Assembly (NCBI RefSeq): GCF_900109465.1
Contig: NZ_FOAZ01000003.1
Location: 62,001-126,000 of the forward strand
Direction: 5' to 3'
DNA from: Streptacidiphilus jiangxiensis
GTDB lineage: Bacteria > Actinomycetota > Actinomycetes > Streptomycetales > Streptomycetaceae
DNA: 64,000 nt
Shown here: positions 59,009-64,000 of the stretch, piece by piece
How positions within the stretch are numbered: the first letter of the stretch is position 1
Layout: each line of letters opens with the position of its first letter
Notes under the pieces: generated by a model
What the model was told of the DNA's origin: nothing
The model's database searches: none
What the model saw: the letters and a program-made list of their open reading frames with translations, nothing else
Made by a program: the position numbers and the translations under genes

Positions 59009-60247
59009 ATGCGAAGCACCAAGCTCGGAGCCCGTTTCGCCGCCCTCGCCGCAGCTCTTGCCCTCGCCTGCGGGATGGCGGCACCCGCCTTCGCCGCGGC
59101 GGCGCCGACGGCCTCGCAGACGGTCTCACGGCGCGGCGACGTCGTCCGCGTCACCCCGATCGACCACCTCACCGCCGCACAGGCCACCCGGTACGCGCGG
59201 GAGAACGGCTTCGCCGTTCCCGACGGGCGCGACGGCGTCGACGCCTACCGGATCGTCTACCGGACGGTGACCCCGCAGGGGCGGGCGACCACCGCCAGCG
59301 GCGTGCTCGCGCTGCCGCACGACGCCGGAGACCGGGCCCTGCCCACGGTGGAGTACACGCACGGGACCATGCCCTACCGGGGCGACGCACCCTCCGTCTC
59401 GAACGGGCCGGACCGGGCGGTGCCGGTGATGTTCGCCGCGCAGGGCTTCGCCGGGGTCGCCCCGGACTACCTCGGGCTCGGCGTCGGTCCGGGTGCGCAC
59501 CCGTACATGGACGTCGCTTCCGAGACGACGGCCTCCGTCGACCTGCTGCGCGCGGCCCGCACCGTCGCCGCCAGGCACGGGGAACGTCTGGACGGACGGC
59601 TCTACGCGACCGGGTTCTCCCAGGGCGGCGCGGCCGCGATGGGCGTGGCCCGCGCCGCGCAGCGCGGGGACGCGCCCGGCTTCCGGCTCGCGGGGCTCGC
59701 CCCGGTCAGCGGCCCCTACGACCTGAGCGGCCAGGAGTTGCCGGCCGCGTTCGACGGACGCCTCGCACCGCCGACCGCAGCGTTCTACCTGGCCTACGTG
59801 CTGACGGCGTGGAACCGGCTGCACCCGCTCTACCACTCACCGTCCGAGGCGTTCCGCGCCCCGTACGACAAGACCCTCGCGCCGCTCTTCGACGGCGACC
59901 ACACCGACCAGCAGATCGTCGCCGCGCTCGCGCCGAACCCGCAGGCGCTGCTGACGCCGAAGTTCCTCGCCCTGCTGCAGCACCCGACCGGGGCCTTCGC
60001 GGCGATGCTGCGCACCGCGGACGCGGTCTGCACCGACTGGACGCCGCGGGTGCCGGTCCGCCTCTACGCCGCCGACCGCGACACCGACGTCGCCTTCGGC
60101 AACGCCGTCTCCTGCGACCGCTCGCTGCGCGCGCACGGTGTGGACGCACCGCTGGTGAACGTCGGACACGTCGACCATCCCCACTCCGCGTACCGCGCCT
60201 ACCCGCAGATCCTGCGCTGGTTCGAGACCCTGGCCGGGCAGCGCTGA
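59009..60247 (+). CDS. Secreted lipase/esterase (alpha/beta hydrolase)
   Basis: Secreted enzyme of 412 residues; signal peptide AALAAALALACGMAAPAFAA. It belongs to the secretory-lipase-like group (LIP, as in fungal and actinobacterial lipases): AYRIVYRTVTPQGRATTASG, GFAGVAPDYLGLGVGPG, nucleophile Ser in YATGFSQGGAAAMG, a later Asp in LYAADRDTDVAFGN and His in GHVDHPHSAY. Substrates are likely esters or lipids outside the cell. An AGAAGG site precedes the ATG at 59009. Confidence 0.9.
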   Translation: MRSTKLGARFAALAAALALACGMAAPAFAAAAPTASQTVSRRGDVVRVTPIDHLTAAQATRYARENGFAVPDGRDGVDAYRIVYRTVTPQGRATTASGVLALPHDAGDRALPTVEYTHGTMPYRGDAPSVSNGPDRAVPVMFAAQGFAGVAPDYLGLGVGPGAHPYMDVASETTASVDLLRAARTVAARHGERLDGRLYATGFSQGGAAAMGVARAAQRGDAPGFRLAGLAPVSGPYDLSGQELPAAFDGRLAPPTAAFYLAYVLTAWNRLHPLYHSPSEAFRAPYDKTLAPLFDGDHTDQQIVAALAPNPQALLTPKFLALLQHPTGAFAAMLRTADAVCTDWTPRVPVRLYAADRDTDVAFGNAVSCDRSLRAHGVDAPLVNVGHVDHPHSAYRAYPQILRWFETLAGQR

Positions 60248-60252
60248 ACGCA

Positions 60253-60288
60253 CGGTGGGCCGCCGCCCTCACGGGCGACGGCCCACCG
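60253..60288. terminator. Bidirectional terminator
   Basis: CGGTGGGCCG and CGGCCCACCG pair, with one mismatch and an inner CGCCC/GGGCG stem, between the lipase and tipA (convergent). Confidence 0.75.
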
Positions 60289-60305
60289 TCGGTGACACCT
60301 GCGCC

Positions 60306-61064
60306 TCAGGCCTCCGCGCGGTCCGCGTTGGCGACGATCGCCCCGCGGAACCAGGCGGCGGCGCCCGGCGCGACCTTCTCGTACGTCTCGGTGAAGCGCG
60401 GGTCCGCGATGTACATGTCGGCCATGCAGCGGTGCATCCCGTACGAGACGTCGAAGAAGCGCCGGGTGATGTGCTCCCGGTGGTCCTCCGCGATCCGCAT
60501 CGCCTGCTCGCTGTCCGACGCGACGCCGGCGCCGATCGCCTCCGCGATCCGCCGGTTGAGCTCGTCGCCCTCGGCCTGGATCTCGACCCAGTCCTGCTTG
60601 TCGTACTGCGCGGCGCGCCGCTGGGACTGCTTCCACGCGTCGGTGTTGCCCCAACGCTGCTCGGCCTCGTCCTGGTGGTCGACGTAGTCCTCGCCGAACA
60701 CCTCGAACTTCTCCTCGGGGGTCAGCTGGATCCCCATCTTCCTCGCCTCCAGTGCGTGTTCCACGGACGCGACCATCTCCTGGAGCCGGTCGATCCGCCC
60801 CAGCAGCAGACTGCGCTGGCGGCGCAGGTGCTCACTCGGGCTGACCTCGGAATCGTCCAGGATGGACGCGATGTCGTCGAGGGAGAAGCCGAGTTCCCGG
60901 TAGAAGAGGATCTGCTGCAACCGGTCCAGGTCCGCGTCGTCGTAGCGGCGGTAGCCGGACGGCGTGCGGTGGCTCGGGCTGAGCAGCTTGATCTCGTCGT
61001 AGTGGTGCAGCGTGCGCACGGTCACCTTGGCGAACCGCGAGACCTGACCGACCGAGTAACTCAT
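60306..61064 (-). CDS. tipA: TipA-type MerR regulator with thiopeptide-binding domain
   Basis: Regulator of 252 residues. The N-terminal MerR part (MSYSVGQVSRFAKVTVRTLH, YRRYDDADLDRLQQILFYRE) is followed by a coiled coil and the TipAS domain (about 110-252): GIQLTPEEKFEVFGEDYVDH, QRWGNTDAWKQSQRRAAQYD, and MHRCMADMY, whose Cys is the covalent attachment point for thiopeptides such as thiostrepton in S. lividans TipA. Ligand binding should activate its own promoter. The promoter with its palindromic site and 19-base spacer is present upstream. The TipAS part may also be made alone from an internal start. Confidence 0.95.
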   Translation of the reverse strand: MSYSVGQVSRFAKVTVRTLHHYDEIKLLSPSHRTPSGYRRYDDADLDRLQQILFYRELGFSLDDIASILDDSEVSPSEHLRRQRSLLLGRIDRLQEMVASVEHALEARKMGIQLTPEEKFEVFGEDYVDHQDEAEQRWGNTDAWKQSQRRAAQYDKQDWVEIQAEGDELNRRIAEAIGAGVASDSEQAMRIAEDHREHITRRFFDVSYGMHRCMADMYIADPRFTETYEKVAPGAAAWFRGAIVANADRAEA

Positions 61065-61091
61065 GGGGCCCTTTCCTCTCCCTCGTCACCC

Positions 61092-61122
61092 AGCCTGCGG
61101 TCTCACGTGACGTGAGGGTCAA
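61092..61122 (-). promoter_or_regulatory. tipA autoregulated promoter
   Basis: On the minus strand TTGACC (61122-61117), a 19-base spacer and CAGGCT (61097-61092). The spacer contains the perfect palindrome CTCACGTCACGTGAG (61116-61102), matching the known TipA operator layout where the regulator sits between the boxes and untwists DNA. Confidence 0.8.
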
Positions 61123-61142
61123 CCGCAATTCTGCGACGCGGG

Positions 61143-61661
61143 TCAGGAGGCGTGGGCAAGAGGACGACCACGGCGCTCGCCGTGGTCGCGGTAGGTCAGG
61201 GTGCGGTCGAAGCTGACGACCGCGCCGGAGCGCGGGTGATTGCGGAACTGGACGCTGTCGGAGAGCGCCCGGATCAGGAACATCCCGCGCCCGCTCTCGG
61301 CGCACAGGTCCGGCGCGACGGACTTCCGCACCGAGGTGGCCGCCTTCGCGCGCCGGCCCCGGGCGCCGTGACGCAGCCGAACGGCGAAACCGGGGCCCGA
61401 GTCGCTGACCTCGATGTGCAGCCGGTCGCCGATGATCGCGGCGGTGACCTGGAAGCCCTGGTCCGCACCGGAGTCGAGGCCGGCCCGACACGGGCTCGCG
61501 TGCTCCACCGCGTTCGCGCAGGCCTCGCTCAGCGCGACGCCGACCTCGTAGGACACGTCCGGGTCGACCCCGGCCGCGGCCATCGTCCCGAGCAGCACCC
61601 GCCGGGCCAACGGCACGCTCGCCGGCTCACGCCGCAGGTGCAGAGACCACCAGATGTCCAC
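61143..61661 (-). CDS. RsbW-like HATPase (anti-sigma kinase family), copy 2
   Basis: Protein of 172 residues from the GTG at 61661 (GGAGGAG upstream). GHKL ATPase boxes: VALSEACANAVEHASPCRAG (N-box), HIEVSDSGPGFAV (G1) and GRGMFLIRALSDSVQFRN (G2). Closer in style to RsbW/SpoIIAB than copy 1. It could be an anti-sigma factor for a SigF/B-type sigma factor. No sigma or antagonist gene is next to it. It is head-to-tail with tipA, with 78 bases between. Confidence 0.87.
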   Translation of the reverse strand: MDIWWSLHLRREPASVPLARRVLLGTMAAAGVDPDVSYEVGVALSEACANAVEHASPCRAGLDSGADQGFQVTAAIIGDRLHIEVSDSGPGFAVRLRHGARGRRAKAATSVRKSVAPDLCAESGRGMFLIRALSDSVQFRNHPRSGAVVSFDRTLTYRDHGERRGRPLAHAS

Positions 61662-61856
61662 GAAAGGCTCCTCCTGGCTGCGGCACCACATACCAGTAGG
61701 TATTGCCGACCCGCCCGGGAACGAACCGCTCCGCTCGGATCTTGTCGCTCTCTTGGCGGACAAGAGGAGCGCGCGGGCGCATCAGGGGGCGCGAAAAAGC
61801 CATGCGCCGACCCGTGGTTCTGCGCCTGGCAGCGCTCTGAGAGACTGGCGGGCGTC

Positions 61857-62624
61857 ATGGCCACCCCGGGCGCCTCGAGCGCAACCAGTCCGGACCTTCG
61901 CGCAGTACGGGCGCTGCCCTTCGCGACGGTCTGCGTCCTGGTGTCCGCGCTCGGGCACGTGTGCGCCGGCGGTGGGCCGGTGCCCGTACCGACGCTGATC
62001 GTCGGACTCGTGCTGGTCGCCCTGCCGGCGGCCGCGCTGGCCGGCCGGGAACGCGGTCTGCCCGCCATCGCGGGCGGCCTCGCCGTGGGCGAGCTCGGAC
62101 TGCACACGCTGTTCCACCTCACCGTGCCCGCCGGCTCCACCGGCATGGCCGGGATGCCGGGCATGGCGGCCGGTTCCACCGACCCGATCGCACGCCTCGC
62201 GGCCTCGCTGCTCTGCGGCCCGCTCCCGGCCAACACCTCCGCCTGGCAGATCGTGAGCGACGCGGGCCTCGACCCGCACCGCTACCTGGCCGCCGCGCCG
62301 ATGCCCACCGGCAGCTCCCTGTGGGCGGCGCTGGGGCTGACCCCGGCCATGCTCGTGGGCCACCTGCTGGCCGCGCTGGTCGCCGGCTGGTGGCTGCGGC
62401 GCGGCGAGGCGGCGCTGTTCCGGCTGCTCGGTCTCGCCCTGGAACCGCTGCGGGTGCTGGTGCGCCAACTCGTCGGCCTGCTCACGGCCGTCCTGGGCGC
62501 CGACGCCGAGGCGTCCCGGCCCCGCGTCCCGCGCCGCTCGGACGAGCCGTGGCGCCTGCCCGGCCGCACCCATCTGCGGCACCAGCTGGTCCGGCGCGGC
62601 CCGCCGCGCGCTCTCCCGGTCTGA
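61857..62624 (+). CDS. Integral membrane protein of a copper-handling cluster
   Basis: Membrane protein of 255 residues with five or so hydrophobic helices (FATVCVLVSALGHVCAGG, VPTLIVGLVLVALPAAALAG, LGLTPAMLVGHLLAALVAGW). A Met-rich loop, MAGMPGMAAGSTD, lies outside and could bind copper. It directly precedes ycnI- and SCO1-like genes in the same direction, an order seen in actinobacterial copper or cytochrome-oxidase-assembly clusters. The exact family is not recognised. Confidence 0.8.
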   Translation: MATPGASSATSPDLRAVRALPFATVCVLVSALGHVCAGGGPVPVPTLIVGLVLVALPAAALAGRERGLPAIAGGLAVGELGLHTLFHLTVPAGSTGMAGMPGMAAGSTDPIARLAASLLCGPLPANTSAWQIVSDAGLDPHRYLAAAPMPTGSSLWAALGLTPAMLVGHLLAALVAGWWLRRGEAALFRLLGLALEPLRVLVRQLVGLLTAVLGADAEASRPRVPRRSDEPWRLPGRTHLRHQLVRRGPPRALPV

Positions 62625-62773
62625 CGTCCCCCGCCCACGGCGGCGACGCGGACCCCCTGCCTTCTGCACCGGGCCCCCACGGGCCCGCTACCCATGCCGT
62701 CCGCGCGCGTCGCCTGTCACTCCTGTCAGGCGCGGCGGACCGGCGCACCAGGCTTGAGGAGAGATCCCACACC

Positions 62774-63541
62774 ATGCGTATGCGTACCGACCTTCGCACC
62801 TCCGTCCGTCGTCCGGCCGTCCGCCGACTCGCTGTCCCGGCCGCGCTCGCCGCGGGTGGCGTGCTGCTGCTCGCCGGACCCGCCTCCGCGCACGTCACCG
62901 TGCAGCCCGACGCCGCCACCGCCGGCGCCGCGGACCAGGTCTTCGCGTTCCGGGTGCCGAACGAGTCGGACACCGCCTCGACCGTCAAGGTCGACGTCTT
63001 CTTCCCCCCCACCCACCCCATCGCCTCCGCGCTGGTCGGTGCCGTGCCGGGCTGGACCAGCGAGGTGAAGACCACCAAGCTGGCCACCCCGATCCAGACC
63101 GACGACGGCCCGGTCACCGACGCCGTCTCGGAGATCGTCTGGACCGGCGGCAAGATCGCCCCCGGGCAGTACCAGGACTTCACCGTCGACTTCGGGCAGC
63201 TGCCCAAGGACACCAAGCAGCTGGTCTTCAAGACGCTGCAGACCTACTCGGACGGCAGCGTGGTCCGCTGGATCGACGCCCCGGCCACCTCCGGCGGCAC
63301 CGAGCCGCAGCACCCGGCGCCCACGCTGAACCTCACCGCGGCCGGCTCCGACGCGGGTTCCGGAAGCACCGACGCCAAGACGTCGGGCGGCAGCAGCAGC
63401 CAGACCGCGGCGAGCAGCACCGGCAGCGAGAGCGACACCGCGGCGCGCGTGCTCGCCGGCGTCGGCGTGGCCGTGGGCCTGGCCGGCGTCGCCCTGGGCT
63501 TCCTCGGCTGGCGTCGCGGCGGACGCGGCAGCGCCTCCTGA
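62774..63541 (+). CDS. YcnI-family (DUF1775) copper-binding membrane protein
   Basis: Extracytoplasmic protein of 255 residues with signal peptide LAVPAALAAGGVLLLAGPASA, after which the mature protein begins with the copper-binding His (AHVTVQPDAA), as in B. subtilis YcnI. The DUF1775 domain covers about 40-185 (VFAFRVPNESDTASTVKVDV, EIVWTGGKIAPGQYQDFTVD). A Ser/Gly/Thr-rich linker leads to a C-terminal membrane helix (LAGVGVAVGLAGVALGFLGW). It is probably a copper chaperone working with the SCO1 protein downstream. Confidence 0.92.
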   Translation: MRMRTDLRTSVRRPAVRRLAVPAALAAGGVLLLAGPASAHVTVQPDAATAGAADQVFAFRVPNESDTASTVKVDVFFPPTHPIASALVGAVPGWTSEVKTTKLATPIQTDDGPVTDAVSEIVWTGGKIAPGQYQDFTVDFGQLPKDTKQLVFKTLQTYSDGSVVRWIDAPATSGGTEPQHPAPTLNLTAAGSDAGSGSTDAKTSGGSSSQTAASSTGSESDTAARVLAGVGVAVGLAGVALGFLGWRRGGRGSAS

Positions 63542-63550
63542 TCGGCGCCG

Positions 63551-63620
63551 ATCCTCGCTGACCTGCGCTGATCGGCGCTGATCGGCGCTGACCCGCGCAG
63601 GTCCGCGCTGATCGCGCCGA
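63551..63620. repeat. 10-bp tandem repeat, about seven units
   Basis: Units such as ATCCTCGCTG, ACCTGCGCTG, ATCGGCGCTG (twice), ACCCGCGCAG, GTCCGCGCTG and ATCGCGCCGA, each ten bases and thus one helical turn. It lies between the ycnI-like and SCO1-like genes. It has no matching spacers, so it is not a CRISPR. Confidence 0.6.
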
Positions 63621-63703
63621 TCCGCCGGGCACGGCTCCGGTCGTGTCCGGCGGCCCGCCCGCAACGTTCCCTCCTCTTCTTCTCCCCCGGGAAGCCAAAC
63701 CTC

Positions 63704-64000
63704 ATGACCTCCTCCCTCCCGACCCGCCGCTCGCTCCTGCTCGGCGCGCTCGGCGGCGCCGCCGCCCTGCTGCTGACCGCCTGCGGCTCCTCCGGCTCCG
63801 CCACCGGCGCGTCCTCCGCGGACGGCAGCCAGATCACGCCCTCGATGCAGGCCCAGTCCGGCCCGTACCAGGGCGACTCGCTCGGCCGCACCTTCGACAA
63901 GCCCGCCGTCACCCTCACCGACACCAGCGGCAAGCCGTTCGACCTGGTCGCGGGCACCCGCGGCAAGGCCATGCTGCTCTACTTCGGCTACACGCACTGC
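63704..64000 (+). CDS. SCO1/SenC-family lipoprotein (cut off by window end)
   Basis: Start of a SCO1-type copper chaperone; 99 residues are visible. The lipoprotein signal (RRSLLLGALGGAAALLLTAC) is of the Tat or Sec type with a twin Arg (TRRS). The thioredoxin-like domain begins at DTSGKPFDLVAGTRGKAMLL and ends at the window edge in YFGYTHC, whose Cys is the first of the copper-binding CxxxC. SCO1 proteins deliver copper to cytochrome oxidase. It follows the ycnI-like gene. Confidence 0.92.
   Translation, partial: MTSSLPTRRSLLLGALGGAAALLLTACGSSGSATGASSADGSQITPSMQAQSGPYQGDSLGRTFDKPAVTLTDTSGKPFDLVAGTRGKAMLLYFGYTHC

Noticed and set aside
63541-63625. Short tandem repeat as a CRISPR array
   Set aside because: Units are ten bases with no spacers and no cas genes.
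1-64000. A defence island, prophage or biosynthetic cluster
   Set aside because: No integrase, restriction, polyketide, non-ribosomal peptide or phage structural genes were recognised; genes are housekeeping, regulatory or secreted.

Overview
The window is high-GC DNA (about 70% or more) with the gene content of a streptomycete-type actinomycete (Streptomycetaceae; possibly a Streptacidiphilus- or Kitasatospora-like genome rather than core Streptomyces, which is inference). Supporting signs are two tandem SigF/SigB-type sigma factors, several RsbW-type ATPases and a SpoIIE-type phosphatase, a TipA regulator with its typical operator, an S53 secreted peptidase, many secreted proteins with Ala-rich signal peptides, and GTG starts after GGAGG ribosome binding sites. 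It reads as ordinary chromosome: I see no prophage, insertion sequence, CRISPR array or large biosynthetic cluster.

Layout. 0-9 kb: a secreted beta-helix/PKD/repeat protein, an E. coli-type lysA, a SigE-type sigma factor overlapping a membrane partner, an ECF42-type sigma factor with its YciI partner, a Cys-rich pentapeptide repeat protein and a hairpin-rich interval. 9-15 kb: a small membrane protein, a Dabb protein, two SigF/B sigma factors, a TetR-membrane protein operon with a leaderless-looking start inside its operator, a tyrosine phosphatase and a lipoprotein. 15-25 kb: aldo/keto reductase, a uridine-kinase-like protein without a P-loop, MscL, a MarR-controlled DHA2 efflux pump, a sedolisin, a cyclophilin, an L,D-transpeptidase, and tRNA genes (a duplicated tRNA-Arg(ACG) unit and tRNA-Ser(GCT)). 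25-40 kb: a giant PAS/pseudo-histidine-kinase/receiver protein, secreted beta-propeller and Ig-like proteins, an acyl-CoA ligase, a DUF1906 protein, an EamA exporter, a two-domain acetyltransferase, and a thiolase/MaoC-OB pair resembling the Ltp2-ChsH2-ChsH1 steroid side-chain machinery with two proteins fused. 40-52 kb: a DUF885 metallopeptidase-like protein, a serine hydrolase, tRNA-Ser(TGA), an HtrA protease, a TPP riboswitch driving a cytX-type thiamine-precursor transporter, a glycerophosphodiesterase, an RsbW-like ATPase, a DUF5926 protein, a candidate short RNA, a primase-polymerase-domain protein and a GT2-like protein. 52-64 kb: a degenerate SpoIIE-type phosphatase, aminopeptidase P, a GlxA-type regulator, a DUF4097 protein divergent from an IS30-HTH/GbsR fusion regulator, a secreted lipase, TipA, a second RsbW-like ATPase and the start of a copper-handling cluster (membrane protein, YcnI, SCO1 cut off by the window end).

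How the genes fit together. The clearest functional units are: sigma factor plus partner (5.6-6.2 kb and 6.3-7.9 kb); the SigF/B pair with scattered partner-switching components (two ATPases, one phosphatase) that could form one stress or development network; the MarR/MFS efflux operon; the acyl-CoA catabolic pair; and the thiamine-precursor uptake unit. The most interesting non-coding signals are the minus-strand hairpin array near 8.84-9.05 kb, the compact promoter-terminator unit at 50.3-50.4 kb, operators overlapping start codons (11.98 and 39.88 kb), compensatory changes between two tRNA terminators, and a dispersed intergenic repeat family with a minimal member.
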